This document shows, one piece after another, positions 26,865 through 37,141 of a DNA stretch of 64,000 bases (the stretch's first letter is position 1; every line of letters begins with the position of its first letter). The DNA lies in assembly GCF_023509035.1 (NCBI RefSeq), contig NZ_CP075583.1:1860001-1924000 (forward strand), written 5' to 3'. A program made the position numbers and the translations under genes. Under the pieces are notes generated by a model, which did no database searches, had not been told where the DNA came from, and saw only the letters and a program-made list of their open reading frames with translations. This DNA comes from Janthinobacterium lividum. Its GTDB lineage: Bacteria > Pseudomonadota > Gammaproteobacteria > Burkholderiales > Burkholderiaceae_D.

Positions 26865-28361
26865 ATGAAAACGACTCCCTCCCTCCGCGCCATTGCCGCC
26901 GCCGTCTGCGTCCTGGCCATGCCCCTGTCCGTGCAAGCCCAGGCGAGCCTGCCGGCCAGCGTTGCCGCCACTGCGGCCGCTGCCAGCCAACCCTCCGCCG
27001 CTGCGACGCTCAAGCGCTATGAACTGCAAACCAATATCGTCGACGGCAAGATGGTGTTCATCGACGCCAAGGGCCAGGTCAACCCCGTGCTGGCGGCCAA
27101 GGTGGGCGACACGGTGGAACTCGTGCTGAAAAGCGGCGAAGGCGCCGAGCACGACCTGCTGATCCCGGAGCTCAACGTGGCCTCGGCCAAGTTCAGCGCC
27201 AATAGCGGCAGCACCAGCGTTCGCTTCAAGGTCACGCGCGCCGGCACGTTCACCTATTACTGCTCGATTCCCGGCCACCGCCAGATCGGCATGGAAGGCA
27301 AGCTGGAAGTGAGCGGCACGTCGCTGGCCGAAGCCGGAGCACCGAAGGCTGCTGGCGCCGGCAGCGCTGCCAACGAGTCCAGCCAGGCCGCCGCGCTGGC
27401 CCTGTACACACCCGCGCCGTCGCCGATGCGCGGCCCCGATCCCTCTGCCGTCAGCGTGGCGGCCAACCCGGCGCAGGTACCCGCCGCCATCGGTGCGCGC
27501 GCGCCGCAAACCCTGAAATACCGCATGGAGACGGTGGAACTGCCGGGCAAGCTCGATGACGGCACCAGCTTTACCTACTGGACCTTCAACCGGCAAGTAC
27601 CGGGCCCCATGCTGCGCGCGAAGGTGGGCGACACGGTGGAACTGACCCTGTTCAACGCCAAGGACAGCAAGATGATCCACTCGATCGACCTGCACGCCGT
27701 GACGGGCGGCCATGGCGGCGGACAGCATACGCAGGTGGCGCCGGGGCAGGAAAAAACCGTCACCTTCAAGGCGCTCAATCCCGGCCTGTTTGTGTACCAC
27801 TGCGCCACGCCGCTGGTGCCACAGCATATCGCGGCCGGCATGTACGGCATGATCCTGGTCGAACCGGAAGGCGGCCTGTCGAAGGTGGACCGCGAGTATT
27901 ACGTGATGCAGGGCGAGATGTACACGGGTCGTCCGCACGGCGCGCCCGTGCACCAGGAACCGAACCTGGAAAAAATGGCCAATGAACTTCCCGACTACTA
28001 CGTCTTCAACGGCGAAGTGGGCGCCCTGAGCAAGACGCACAAACTGCAGGCGAAAGTCGGCGAGACGGTGCGCATCTATTTCGGCGTCGGTGGCCCGAAC
28101 AAGATTTCGTCCTTCCACATCATCGGCGAGATCTTCGACAACGTGTACAGCGAAGGCTCGATCAGCAGCCCGAAACACGACGTGCAAACCACCTTGGTGG
28201 CACCGGGCGGCGCGACCATCGTCGAACTCAAGGTACAGCATCCGGGCAGCTATCTGCTGGTCGACCATGCGCTGTCGCGCGCCGGCAAGGGCGCCGTGGG
28301 CGTGCTGGAAGTGACTGGCGAACCCGTGCCCGGCGTCTACCACGCGGGCGCGGTGCAATAA
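26865..28361 (+). CDS. nirK: Copper nitrite reductase NirK with extra N-terminal cupredoxin domain
   Basis: A 498-residue periplasmic enzyme reducing nitrite to NO. The signal peptide ends at ~residue 25. Residues ~50-150 are an added cupredoxin with a full type-1 copper set (H96, C133, H138, M143 in EHD and YYCSIPGHRQIGM). The two NirK cupredoxins follow: type-1 ligands H272, C313, H321, M326; type-2 ligands H277, H312, H468; catalytic D275 and H418. ATG 26865 follows AAGGAAAG. It is first in an operon with RIC and qNOR under NorR/sigma-54. Confidence 0.93.
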   Translation: MKTTPSLRAIAAAVCVLAMPLSVQAQASLPASVAATAAAASQPSAAATLKRYELQTNIVDGKMVFIDAKGQVNPVLAAKVGDTVELVLKSGEGAEHDLLIPELNVASAKFSANSGSTSVRFKVTRAGTFTYYCSIPGHRQIGMEGKLEVSGTSLAEAGAPKAAGAGSAANESSQAAALALYTPAPSPMRGPDPSAVSVAANPAQVPAAIGARAPQTLKYRMETVELPGKLDDGTSFTYWTFNRQVPGPMLRAKVGDTVELTLFNAKDSKMIHSIDLHAVTGGHGGGQHTQVAPGQEKTVTFKALNPGLFVYHCATPLVPQHIAAGMYGMILVEPEGGLSKVDREYYVMQGEMYTGRPHGAPVHQEPNLEKMANELPDYYVFNGEVGALSKTHKLQAKVGETVRIYFGVGGPNKISSFHIIGEIFDNVYSEGSISSPKHDVQTTLVAPGGATIVELKVQHPGSYLLVDHALSRAGKGAVGVLEVTGEPVPGVYHAGAVQ

Positions 28362-28390
28362 ATCTGCCTATTCATCCTCAAGGAGCTGTT

Positions 28391-29068
28391 ATGGAAATGA
28401 TCGAGCTATCCCTGGGCCAGCTGGCCCGCCGCATCCCTGGCGCCACGCGCCTGTTCGATGCGCACCGCCTGGATTTCTGCTGCGGCGGCAACAAGACCCT
28501 GCGCGCGGCGGCCGAAGCGGCCGGCGTGGATACGGCGCCCATCGTCGCGGAACTGCGGTTGCTGGCAGAGCGCGCAGATACCAGCGGCGAGCGTGACTGG
28601 CAGGACGCCTCGGCCACCGAGCTGGTGGAACACCTCCTGGCGCGCTACCACGCCGTGCACCGCGAGCAGCTGCCCGAGCTGATACGCCTGGCACGCAAGG
28701 TCGAGCAGGTACATGGCGACCGCGCCGACTGTCCGCACGGGCTCGCGGAACATCTGTCGGCCATGGCGCAGGAGCTGGAAAGCCATATGCGCAAGGAAGA
28801 AGACGTGCTGTTCCCGATGATCGTGCGCGGCCAGGGGCCCCGGGCCGGCGCGCCCATCAACGTGATGCGCATGGAGCATGACGACCATGGCGTGGCCTTG
28901 CGCGCCATGGAGGCAATGACGAACGATATCACCGCGCCGGCCGGCGCCTGCACCACCTGGCGCGCGCTGTACACGGGCTTGCGCACCTTCCGTGCAGACC
29001 TGATGGCGCACATCCATACCGAAAACAATATCCTGTTCGAGCGCTTTGCGCCGGCCGTGGTGCACTGA
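28391..29068 (+). CDS. Iron-sulfur cluster repair di-iron protein (RIC; YtfE/ScdA/NorA family)
   Basis: A 225-residue protein. It begins with the ScdA_N domain (LGQLARRIPGATRLFDAHRLDFCCGGNKTL, the conserved double Cys). A hemerythrin-like domain follows, with His/Glu iron ligands in HLLARYHAVHREQLPEL, ESHMRKEEDVLFPMI, MEHDDHG and HIHTENNILFERF. RIC proteins repair Fe-S clusters damaged by NO or bind NO, and NorR-regulated NorA of Ralstonia belongs to this family. AAGGAG precedes the ATG. Middle gene of nirK-RIC-norZ. Confidence 0.93.
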   Translation: MEMIELSLGQLARRIPGATRLFDAHRLDFCCGGNKTLRAAAEAAGVDTAPIVAELRLLAERADTSGERDWQDASATELVEHLLARYHAVHREQLPELIRLARKVEQVHGDRADCPHGLAEHLSAMAQELESHMRKEEDVLFPMIVRGQGPRAGAPINVMRMEHDDHGVALRAMEAMTNDITAPAGACTTWRALYTGLRTFRADLMAHIHTENNILFERFAPAVVH

Positions 29069-29082
29069 CAAAGGAAAGACCC

Positions 29083-31353
29083 ATGGGTCCCTACAAAAAA
29101 CTCTGGTTCACCCTGATCGGTGTGCTGATCGTGACGTTTTCGCTACTCGGCTACTACGGCGTCGAAGTCTACCGGCAGGCGCCGCCCATTCCCGCACAAG
29201 TGCTGGCTCAGGATGGCCGGCAACTGTTCGACCGCGAGGGCATCCTCGACGGCCAGACGGCCTGGCAATCCGTCGGCGGCATGCAGCTGGGTTCCATCTG
29301 GGGCCACGGCGCCTACCAGGCGCCCGACTGGACGGCCGACTGGCTGCACCGCGAATTGACGGCCTGGCTGGAACTGGCCGCGCAAGAGCAGCATGGCAAG
29401 GCGTACGCGGCGCTCGACGGCCCCGCGCAGGCGGCGCTGCGCGAAGCGCTCAAGATGGAATACCGCGGCAACCGGACCGATGAGGCGCAAGTGCTGCGCC
29501 TGTCGGCGCGCCGCGTGCAAGCCATCGCCAACACGGCGCACTATTACGACCAGCTTTTCTCCGACGCGCCTGCGCTGCACGCCAGCCGCGAGCATTTCGC
29601 CATGAAGGAAAACACCCTGCCCAGCGCCGAACGACGCGCGCAGATGACGCAGTTCTTCTTCTGGACGGCGTGGGCCGCCGCTACCGAGCGTCCAGGCCAG
29701 AAAGTGACCTATACGAACAACTGGCCGCATGAACCGCTGATCGGCAACCAGCCCAGCGGCGAAAACCTCGTCTGGTCGGTCGCCAGCGTGGTGGTGCTGC
29801 TGGCCGGCGTGGGCTTCCTCGTCTGGGGCTGGGCCTTTTTGCGCGACCACGACGAAGCGCTGCCGGCCGCCGGTCCGCGCGATCCGCTCACCACTTTCGC
29901 GCTGACGCCTTCGCAGCGGGGACTGGGAAAATACCTGTTCCTGGTGGTGGCGCTGTTCATCTTCCAGGTCTTCATCGGCGGCTTTACGGCGCATTACACG
30001 GTGGAAGGGCAGCAGTTCTACGGCATCGACGTGTCGCGCTGGTTCCCGTATGCGCTCACGCGCACCTGGCATATCCAGGCCGCGCTGTTCTGGATCGCCA
30101 CGGGCTTCCTGGCCGCCGGCCTGTTCCTCGCGCCCCTGATCAATGGCGGCAAGGATCCCAAGTGGCAGCGCCTGGGCGTCGATGTGCTGTTCTGGGCCCT
30201 CGTCGCCGTGGTGGTCGGCTCCTTCATCGGCAACTACCTGGCCATTGCGCAAGTGATGCCGCCCGAGTGGAATTTCTGGCTCGGCCATCAAGGCTATGAA
30301 TATGTGGACCTGGGGCGTTTGTGGCAAATCGGCAAATATATCGGCATCCTGCTGTGGTTGGTGTTGATGCTGCGCGGCGTGGTGCCGGCCCTGCGCAAGC
30401 CGGGCGGCGACAAGAACCTGCTGGCGCTGCTGACGGCGTCCGTGGGCGCCATCGGCCTGTTCTATGGCGCCGGCCTGTTCTACGGCGAACGCACGCATCT
30501 GTCGGTGATGGAATACTGGCGCTGGTGGGTGGTGCACCTGTGGGTGGAAGGCTTCTTCGAAGTGTTCGCCACCACGGCGCTGGCCTTCATCTTCTCGACC
30601 CTGGGCCTGGTGTCGGTGCGGATGGCCACGGCCGCCAGCCTGGCGTCGGCCTCGCTGTTCATGCTGGGCGGGATTCCCGGCACCTTCCACCACCTGTACT
30701 TTGCCGGCACCACCACGCCCGTGATGGCCATCGGCGCCAGCTTCAGCGCGCTGGAAGTGGTGCCGCTGATCGTGCTGGGGCATGAAGCGTGGGAAAACTG
30801 GCGCTTGAAGGAGCGTGCGCAGTGGATGGAGCAGCTGCGCTGGCCCATGATGTGCTTTGTCGCCGTCGCCTTCTGGAATATGCTGGGCGCAGGCGTGCTG
30901 GGCTTCATGATCAACCCGCCCGTGGCCTTGTACTATATCCAGGGCCTGAACACGACCCCCGTGCATGCGCATGCGGCGCTGTTCGGCGTGTACGGTTTCC
31001 TGGCGCTGGGCTTTACCTTGCTGGTGCTGCGCTATCTGCGTCCCGACTACCGCTTCAACCCTGCGTTGATGAAGACGGCGTTCTGGGGCTTGAATGCGGG
31101 CCTGGTGCTGATGATCTTTACCAGCTTGCTGCCGATAGGCATCATCCAGTTCCACGCCAGCGTGACGGAAGGCCTGTGGTATGCGCGTAGCGAGGAGTTC
31201 ATGCAGCAGCCGCTGCTGCAGAACCTGCGCTGGATACGCACCTTCGGCGACGTGGTCTTCATCGTCGGCGCCATCGCGATGGCGTTGCAGGTGGTGCTGG
31301 GGTTGTTGGACAAGGCGCCGAAGGCAACTGTACTGCAGCCGCAGGCGGTGTAG
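29083..31353 (+). CDS. norZ: Quinol-dependent nitric oxide reductase (qNOR)
   Basis: A 756-residue single-subunit NO reductase that reduces NO to N2O with quinol. The ~200-residue N-terminal extension, a NorC-like fold without a haem-c motif, defines the quinol type. The catalytic NorB core has about 12 further helices, with haem and FeB ligands in RTWHIQAALFWIATG, VVHLWVEGFFEVFATTALAF (His and Glu), GTFHHLYFAGTT and HAHAALFGVYG. It starts 14 bp after RIC and ends the NorR-controlled operon, removing the NO that NirK makes. Confidence 0.95.
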   Translation: MGPYKKLWFTLIGVLIVTFSLLGYYGVEVYRQAPPIPAQVLAQDGRQLFDREGILDGQTAWQSVGGMQLGSIWGHGAYQAPDWTADWLHRELTAWLELAAQEQHGKAYAALDGPAQAALREALKMEYRGNRTDEAQVLRLSARRVQAIANTAHYYDQLFSDAPALHASREHFAMKENTLPSAERRAQMTQFFFWTAWAAATERPGQKVTYTNNWPHEPLIGNQPSGENLVWSVASVVVLLAGVGFLVWGWAFLRDHDEALPAAGPRDPLTTFALTPSQRGLGKYLFLVVALFIFQVFIGGFTAHYTVEGQQFYGIDVSRWFPYALTRTWHIQAALFWIATGFLAAGLFLAPLINGGKDPKWQRLGVDVLFWALVAVVVGSFIGNYLAIAQVMPPEWNFWLGHQGYEYVDLGRLWQIGKYIGILLWLVLMLRGVVPALRKPGGDKNLLALLTASVGAIGLFYGAGLFYGERTHLSVMEYWRWWVVHLWVEGFFEVFATTALAFIFSTLGLVSVRMATAASLASASLFMLGGIPGTFHHLYFAGTTTPVMAIGASFSALEVVPLIVLGHEAWENWRLKERAQWMEQLRWPMMCFVAVAFWNMLGAGVLGFMINPPVALYYIQGLNTTPVHAHAALFGVYGFLALGFTLLVLRYLRPDYRFNPALMKTAFWGLNAGLVLMIFTSLLPIGIIQFHASVTEGLWYARSEEFMQQPLLQNLRWIRTFGDVVFIVGAIAMALQVVLGLLDKAPKATVLQPQAV

Positions 31354-31358
31354 CCAGG

Positions 31359-31781
31359 TTAGCGGCGGCGGACGCAGTCTATGTAGGCGTCCGTATCGGG
31401 CGGCAAGCCCGAGCGCTGCGAAGCCCAGATCATCTGGCCCAGGCATTCCATCACTTCGTGCTGGGCTGCATGGGCCGAGTCGAGGCGCTGGGTGAGTTGC
31501 TGGACGGCCGGGCGGATGCCGCGCGGCTGGTCAACCTGGACCTGCTCCGTGATCGACAGATGCATGGACAGGTGCAGGAAAGGATTGGCTTGTCCACCTT
31601 CGACGGAGTAATCGCGCGCCAGCGCCGCTTCAACGTCGCTCAACTCGTTTTCATACTCGGGGTGTTCGAGGATCCAGTCGAGCGCGATGGCTTCCATCGG
31701 CGTGAGGATTTCATGGGCGCGGTGCTTGCGCAAAGTGTCGCAAAAGAAGCGGCGCACATCGTCGGAAGAGGGGTTGAACAT
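31359..31781 (-). CDS. DUF1841 family protein
   Basis: A 140-residue cytosolic protein (MFNPSSDDVRRFFCDTLRKHRAHEILTPMEAIALDWILEHPEY...NPFLHLSMHLSI) typical of betaproteobacterial DUF1841. Start 31781 is chosen for the family's MFNPS N-terminus. It converges on norZ with a 5 bp gap between stops. Function unknown. Confidence 0.9.
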   Translation of the reverse strand: MFNPSSDDVRRFFCDTLRKHRAHEILTPMEAIALDWILEHPEYENELSDVEAALARDYSVEGGQANPFLHLSMHLSITEQVQVDQPRGIRPAVQQLTQRLDSAHAAQHEVMECLGQMIWASQRSGLPPDTDAYIDCVRRR

Positions 31782-31836
31782 GGCTGAAGGACTATGGCTA
31801 AAGGGCAGCCGGCATTGTACCGCGTACATAAATAAA

Positions 31837-31858
31837 GGGCATCGGGGATGCCCTTTTT
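31837..31858. terminator. Bidirectional terminator-like hairpin
   Basis: GGGCATC-GGG-GATGCCC followed by TTTTT on the plus strand; on the minus strand the same stem is followed by TTTATTTA. No certain gene ends into it from either side; the nearest candidate is the small minus-strand frame ending at 31950. Confidence 0.6.
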
Positions 31859-31955
31859 GCCGTCTGGCGCCCGTTTTCATGACCCGATGGTCACCGTTAT
31901 TTAATACCCTGCAGTAAGTATTATCCACTACCGCCGCGGCCCGGCGGCGTCAAAT

Positions 31956-32018
31956 AACGGTGATAAAATCGCCGTTCTTGATATTTGCACTGGACATGAC
32001 GGCGATTTTATTGCCATT
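31956..32018. repeat. Long inverted repeat with 23-nt loop
   Basis: ATAAAATCGCCGT (31963-31975) and ACGGCGATTTTAT (31999-32011) are perfectly complementary over 13 bp, and G-T and G-C pairs extend the stem outward to about 18 bp. No T-run follows closely, so it is not a simple terminator. It lies 220-280 bp upstream of mqo. Confidence 0.7.
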
Positions 32019-32233
32019 CCGTGTTGCCATTGCCCGCACCTTTGCCACCAGATCTTGCTCCTGGCTTATCCCGGAGCGCGGCAGCATGCCTATCACCATC
32101 GACATCGACCTGTCCGGCCGTCTCGGCGCGCCGGAGTGCTGGCTGTTTTTCGTCAGATCAGCCGATAGCCGCGATGGTGCCGCCACGGTGGCGCGCAAGA
32201 ATCATCCTTCAGTATTCATAAACGGAGTTACGT

Positions 32234-33832
32234 ATGCGTAAATCGCTATTACTTTTGATGTCGTGCCTGATCCTGGCGGCATGTGACAAGACCCCTCCGG
32301 CCTCGTCCGAAAAACCGGTCGACGTGCTGCTGATCGGCGCCGGCACCATGAGCGCCACCCTGGGCAGCATGCTCAAGGAACTCGATCCGTCGCTGACGAT
32401 GGAAATGGTTGAGCGCCTCGATTCCGTGGCCGCCGAAAGCTCGGATGCGATGAACAACGCGGGCACGGGCCACTCGGCATTTGCCGAGTTGAATTACACG
32501 CCGGAAGCGGCCGACGGCAGCATCGAGACCAAGAAAGCCGTTGCCATCAACGAGCAATTCGAAATTTCCAAGCAATTCTGGGCTTATCAGGTAGCCAACA
32601 AGCACCTGGGCGCCCCGCAAACCTTTATCAACAATGTGCCGCACATGGCCTTTGTCTGGGGTGACGACAATATTGCCTTTTTGAAGAAGCGCTATGCCGC
32701 GCTGCAAAAGGAAAACCTGTTCAAGGGCATGCTGTTCTCGGAAGACCAGGCGCAGATCGAACAGTGGGCACCGCTGGTCATGCAAGGGCGCGACAAAGGC
32801 CAGAAAGTGGCCGCGACACGCATGGAAATCGGTACCGACGTCAATTTCGGCAATCTCACGCGCGGTCTGGTGAAATACCTGACGGACAGCCATGGCATGG
32901 TTCTGCACCTGCGCCATCAGGTGGAAGACATCCAGCGCGGCGCCGATGGCGTGTGGAACGTGACGGTGAAAGACTTGAACGCCGGCAAGGAAAAGACCAT
33001 GCGCGCCAAGTTCGTCTTCATCGGCGCCGGTGGCGGTTCGCTGCCACTGCTGGAAAAATCGGGCATTCCTGAAGCCAAGGGCTACGGCGGCGTGCCGGTG
33101 GGCGGCCAATGGCTGGTCACCACCAATCCGGAACTGGTGGCGGCGCATGCGGCCAAGGTCTACGGCAAGGCATCCGTCGGTTCGCCGCCGATGTCCGTGC
33201 CGCATCTCGATACGCGCATCATCGATGGCAAGAAAGCCCTGCTGTTTGGCCCGTTTGCCACCTTCTCGACGAAGTTCCTGAAAAACGGTTCGTGGATCGA
33301 TTTGCCTGCCTCGATCGGCACGGGCAATGTAAAACCCATGCTGCAAGCTGGCTACGACAATATTCCACTGACGAAATACCTGGTCGAGCAAGTCATGAAC
33401 ACGCCGGAAGATCGTTTGAAAACCCTGCGCGAATACTTGCCGAACGCCAAGATGGAAGACTGGACCTTGCAAAACGCGGGCCAGCGCGTGCAGATCGTCA
33501 AGGATGACCCTGTCAAAGGCGGCTTGCTGCAGTTCGGCACGGAAGTCGTCGGCGCCGCCGATGGCAGCATCGTTGCCCTGCTGGGTGCATCGCCAGGCGC
33601 CTCGACCGCGCCGCCGATCATGATCAAGGTGCTGCAAACGGCATTCAAGAGCCGCCTGGCCACGCCGGAATGGCAAGCGAAGATGGTGGAAATGGTGCCG
33701 TCGTACGGTCAAAAGCTGAACAACGACCCGGCTCTGGCCAACAAGATCCGCCACTACAGCAGCAACATCCTGGGTCTCAAAGCGATTACGCTGGACGTTC
33801 CCGCCGCTGCGCCAGCGCCGGCAGCAAACTAA
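32234..33832 (+). CDS. mqo: Malate:quinone oxidoreductase with lipoprotein-type N-terminus
   Basis: A 532-residue FAD enzyme oxidising malate to oxaloacetate and reducing quinone (TCA cycle). Motifs are the dinucleotide fold [89 protein letters not shown] and [15 protein letters not shown]. The N-terminus [18 protein letters not shown] is a lipoprotein signal with lipobox LAAC, suggesting lipid anchoring outside the cytoplasm. ATG 32234 has a GGAG site. A terminator hairpin follows. Confidence 0.95.
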   Translation: MRKSLLLLMSCLILAACDKTPPASSEKPVDVLLIGAGTMSATLGSMLKELDPSLTMEMVERLDSVAAESSDAMNNAGTGHSAFAELNYTPEAADGSIETKKAVAINEQFEISKQFWAYQVANKHLGAPQTFINNVPHMAFVWGDDNIAFLKKRYAALQKENLFKGMLFSEDQAQIEQWAPLVMQGRDKGQKVAATRMEIGTDVNFGNLTRGLVKYLTDSHGMVLHLRHQVEDIQRGADGVWNVTVKDLNAGKEKTMRAKFVFIGAGGGSLPLLEKSGIPEAKGYGGVPVGGQWLVTTNPELVAAHAAKVYGKASVGSPPMSVPHLDTRIIDGKKALLFGPFATFSTKFLKNGSWIDLPASIGTGNVKPMLQAGYDNIPLTKYLVEQVMNTPEDRLKTLREYLPNAKMEDWTLQNAGQRVQIVKDDPVKGGLLQFGTEVVGAADGSIVALLGASPGASTAPPIMIKVLQTAFKSRLATPEWQAKMVEMVPSYGQKLNNDPALANKIRHYSSNILGLKAITLDVPAAAPAPAAN

Positions 33833-33870
33833 GTCAGTCTGACCGGCAGGGAAGTTTCCTGCCGGCATGA

Positions 33871-33903
33871 AAAAAGGGGCAGCCTGTTCAGGCTGCCCCT
33901 TTT
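33871..33903. terminator. Terminator between convergent mqo and rppH
   Basis: GGGGCAGCCT-GTTC-AGGCTGCCCC perfect stem with TTTT after it on the plus strand and AAAAA before it, so it can serve both the plus-strand mqo and the minus-strand rppH. Confidence 0.85.
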
Positions 33904-33932
33904 GCGTGGGAGAGTGCGTTCATTGCGGTGGA

Positions 33933-34565
33933 CTACCCCTTGCCCGGCAAGATCAGCTCGGGCGTACACCCTTCGGCGGCAATGCCGTCGCAAGGCTTGG
34001 CCAGTGCCGCACCGTCCTGTGCCCGTGGCGCATGGGGCTGGCGCAGGTAGCGCGAGGTGTGGCGGTGCGCTTGCTGTGCGTTGCCATGCACGGGCCAGGT
34101 CAGGAAGCGGGACAGCTCCTGCAAGGCGCGCTGGTAGACATCGCGTTTAAATTCAATGACGACATCGAGCGGGACCCAGTACTCATGCCAGCGCCAGGCG
34201 TCGAACTCGGGATGGTCGGTCAGGCGCAGATTGACGTCGTTATCGCGCGCGCACATTCTCAGCAGAAACCAAATCTGCTTCTGGCCACGGTAATGGCCGC
34301 GAATCTCGCGCTTGATGAAGTGGTCTGGCACTTCATAGCGCAGCCAGTCGCGGGTGCGGCCGACAATTTTGACGTGTTCCTGTCTGAGTCCGATTTCCTC
34401 TTCAAGTTCGCGAAACATGGCTTGTTCCGGTGTTTCGCCATATTTGATACCGCCTTGCGGAAACTGCCATGAGTGCTCGCGCACCCGCTTGCCCCACCAC
34501 ACCTCGTTCTGGGCGTTTAGCAGGATGATGCCGACGTTGGGCCGAAACCCTTCACGGTCGAGCAT
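33933..34565 (-). CDS. rppH: RNA 5'-pyrophosphohydrolase RppH (Nudix)
   Basis: A 210-residue Nudix hydrolase that removes pyrophosphate from 5'-triphosphate RNA ends and so starts mRNA decay. The N-terminus [16 protein letters not shown] and the Nudix box [27 protein letters not shown] segment (residues 38-60) are complete. WFLLRM and [13 protein letters not shown] are typical of RppH. A ~50-residue C-terminal tail extends beyond E. coli length, as in other Burkholderiales. It is divergent from proS. Confidence 0.95.
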   Translation of the reverse strand: MLDREGFRPNVGIILLNAQNEVWWGKRVREHSWQFPQGGIKYGETPEQAMFRELEEEIGLRQEHVKIVGRTRDWLRYEVPDHFIKREIRGHYRGQKQIWFLLRMCARDNDVNLRLTDHPEFDAWRWHEYWVPLDVVIEFKRDVYQRALQELSRFLTWPVHGNAQQAHRHTSRYLRQPHAPRAQDGAALAKPCDGIAAEGCTPELILPGKG

Positions 34566-34769
34566 AATGCACCTCAAACTTTCTGCGACAGTGCGTCCTT
34601 TTTTACATAATTACCCACAACTTCGCAAGCCGGCGACCTTTTCGGGGTGCGAAAAGCGCCGGAATCGCACCAATTGAGCGCATTTGTGTAAAGTATGGAC
34701 GCATCAGCCAGCTAATCCTTTAAAATTAGGTTGATTATAACCCTCTCTTTTTAAAAAGAATTCACCGTT

Positions 34770-36509
34770 ATGCGCGCCTCCCGTTTTTTTATTTCCACAC
34801 TTAAAGATGCACCTTCTGACGCGGAAATCGTCAGCCACCAATTGATGATGCGTGCAGGCATGATCAAACGCCTCGGTTCCGGCATCTATACCTACATGCC
34901 GATGGGCTTGCGCGTGATCCGCAAGGTGGAAGCCATCATCCGTGACGAGATGAATAAAGCCGCCGGTATCGAACTGCTGATGCCGCTCGTGCAGCCGGCC
35001 GAACTGTGGCAGGAAACGGGCCGCTGGACCAAGATGGGCGACGAACTGATGCGCGTGAAAGACCGCCACGGCCGCGAATACGCGATCCAGCCGACATCGG
35101 AAGAAGTCATCACGGACGTCGTGCGCACGGAAATCAAGTCCTACCGCCAGTTGCCGTTGAACTTTTATCATATCCAGACCAAGTTCCGCGACGAGCGCCG
35201 CCCACGCTTCGGCCTGATGCGCGGCCGCGAATTCACCATGAAGGACGCTTACTCGTTCGACCGCGACCTGGCTGGCATGCAAGCGTCGTACAAGGTCATG
35301 TTTGACGCCTACACGCGCATCTTCACGCGTTTCGGCTTGCAATTCCGCGCCGTGGCAGCCGACAACGGCGCCATCGGCGGTTCCGGTTCGCATGAATTCC
35401 ACGTCATTGCCCACACGGGTGAAGACGCGCTCGTGTACTGCCCGACGTCCGACTACGCCGCCAATATGGAAGCGGCCGAAGCGCTGCCGCCAGCGGGCGA
35501 GCGCCCAGCTGCCGCCCAGGCGCTGACGAAAACGGCCACGCCGGACACCGTCAAGTGCGAAACCGTGGCTGCCCTGCTGGGTATCGATCTGTCGCAAACC
35601 GTGAAAACCATCGCCCTGACGGTGGAAACGACGGGCAAGGACGAGAAAGTCACGAAACAGCATTTCATGCTGCTGCTGCGCGGCGACCATGAATTGAACG
35701 AGATCAAGGTTGGCAAGGTTGCCGGCCTGGCCGGTCATCGTTTCTCGACGGAAGCGGAAATCCTGGAAGTCTACGGCACGATTCCCGGCTACCTGGGCCC
35801 GATCGGCACGAAAGCACCGGTCACCGTGGTGGCGGACCGCACGGTCGCCCACATGAGCGACTTCGTCTGCGGCGCGAATGACGCCGGTTTCCACTACACG
35901 GGCGCCAACTGGGGCCGTGACGTGGCCGAGCCTGCCATCGTGGCCGACTTGCGCAATGTCGTCGCTGGCGACGCTTCGCCGGATGGCCAGGGCGCGTTGG
36001 CGATCGAACGCGGCATCGAAGTGGGCCACGTGTTCCAACTGGGTACGGCGTACTCGGAAAGCATGAAAGCCACCTTCCTCGACGAAAACGGCAAGCCTGC
36101 GCCGCTGCAGATGGGTTGCTACGGCATCGGCGTGACGCGCATCCTGGGCGCCGCCATCGAACAGAACTTCGACGACAAGGGCATCATCTGGCCGGCGTCG
36201 ATCGCGCCATTCGAGGTGGTGCTGTGCCCGATGGGCATGGACCGCAGCGAACTGGTCAAGGAAGAGACGGAGAAGCTGTATGCGGCCTTGCAAGGCGCTG
36301 GTGTCGACGTCATCGTCGACGACCGCGGCTTGCGTCCTGGCGCCATGTTTGCTGACTGGGAACTGATTGGCGTGCCGCACCGCATCGTCATCGGCGAACG
36401 GGGCTTGAAAGAAGGCAAGCTGGAATACCAGGGCCGTCGCGACGCGGAAGCAACCGGCGTGGCGCCGGACGAGATCGTCGCCTTCATCCAGGGCAAAATG
36501 GCGCAGTGA
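34770..36509 (+). CDS. proS: Prolyl-tRNA synthetase
   Basis: A 579-residue class-II synthetase of the bacterial type. Motif 1 lies around [31 protein letters not shown], motif 2 in [25 protein letters not shown] and motif 3 in [17 protein letters not shown]. The editing insertion domain (~230-400) and the anticodon-binding domain ([23 protein letters not shown]) are present. It overlaps the following transglycosylase gene by 4 bp. Confidence 0.97.
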   Translation: MRASRFFISTLKDAPSDAEIVSHQLMMRAGMIKRLGSGIYTYMPMGLRVIRKVEAIIRDEMNKAAGIELLMPLVQPAELWQETGRWTKMGDELMRVKDRHGREYAIQPTSEEVITDVVRTEIKSYRQLPLNFYHIQTKFRDERRPRFGLMRGREFTMKDAYSFDRDLAGMQASYKVMFDAYTRIFTRFGLQFRAVAADNGAIGGSGSHEFHVIAHTGEDALVYCPTSDYAANMEAAEALPPAGERPAAAQALTKTATPDTVKCETVAALLGIDLSQTVKTIALTVETTGKDEKVTKQHFMLLLRGDHELNEIKVGKVAGLAGHRFSTEAEILEVYGTIPGYLGPIGTKAPVTVVADRTVAHMSDFVCGANDAGFHYTGANWGRDVAEPAIVADLRNVVAGDASPDGQGALAIERGIEVGHVFQLGTAYSESMKATFLDENGKPAPLQMGCYGIGVTRILGAAIEQNFDDKGIIWPASIAPFEVVLCPMGMDRSELVKEETEKLYAALQGAGVDVIVDDRGLRPGAMFADWELIGVPHRIVIGERGLKEGKLEYQGRRDAEATGVAPDEIVAFIQGKMAQ

Positions 36510-37132
36510 AGCGCATACCGGTAAGTAAAACGGCTGGCGCGCTCGCGCTGGCCGCCTGCCTGGCCTGCGCTCCCTTGGCGCAGGCCGGCAACCAGAAGGA
36601 GGAGGCGCTGGCCGACTCCGTCCGCCTGGCCCTGTCGCACGCGATTCGCGACGAACGCCCGCCGCAGCCCAAATTTGCCACGTCCGCCGATTTGCAGCGC
36701 TACCAGCAATGGCTGGCGCAAATGTCGCAACGCCTGCAGCGCAAGCTGCCGGACGCGCAGTTGCGCACGGAATTCCTGGAAACGGTCTGGTATGAAGCGC
36801 GCCGCGCGGGCTTGGAGCCGGCTCTGGTGCTGGGCCTGATCCAGGTGGAATCGGCCTACCGTAAATATGCCGTCTCGCTGGCCGGCGCGCGCGGTTACAT
36901 GCAGGTGATGCCGTTCTGGACGGGCGTCATCGGCGACAGCGACCGCAGCAAGCTGTTCCACATGCAGACAAACCTGCGCTACGGCTGCGCGATTTTGCGC
37001 ATGTACCTGGATATGGAGCGAGGGGATTTATACCTGGCGCTGGGGCGGTATAACGGCAGCCGGGGACGGGCCGAGTATCCGAATGCCGTGCGGGCGGCCT
37101 GGAAACAGTGGGAATTCAGGCCGGCCGGGTGA
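36506..37132 (+). CDS. Lytic transglycosylase domain protein (SLT family)
   Basis: A 208-residue exported protein starting at GTG 36506, which overlaps the proS stop (GTGA). It has a signal peptide (ending PLAQAGN) and an SLT domain with the catalytic Glu (about E115) in [42 protein letters not shown] and [10 protein letters not shown]. It cleaves peptidoglycan between MurNAc and GlcNAc. proS followed by a transglycosylase is a recurring order in betaproteobacteria. Confidence 0.92.
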   Translation: MKRIPVSKTAGALALAACLACAPLAQAGNQKEEALADSVRLALSHAIRDERPPQPKFATSADLQRYQQWLAQMSQRLQRKLPDAQLRTEFLETVWYEARRAGLEPALVLGLIQVESAYRKYAVSLAGARGYMQVMPFWTGVIGDSDRSKLFHMQTNLRYGCAILRMYLDMERGDLYLALGRYNGSRGRAEYPNAVRAAWKQWEFRPAG

Positions 37133-37141
37133 ATGGCAAGC

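Larger units (their letters stand above)
31782..32233. other. Intergenic region upstream of DUF1841 and mqo
   Basis: A 452 bp gap with a bidirectional terminator-like hairpin (31837-31858) and a long inverted repeat (31956-32018). A minus-strand frame of up to 82 codons (31950-32198) ends in a protein-like tail (IKNGDFITVI), but its codon bias is weak and its upstream half is not convincing. It is left uncalled. Confidence 0.5.

Noticed and set aside
31950..32198. An 82-codon minus-strand frame upstream of mqo with a protein-like end.
   Set aside because: Codon bias is weak, the N-terminal half is not protein-like, and the frame would leave only ~35 bp for the mqo promoter. Kept as a remark only.
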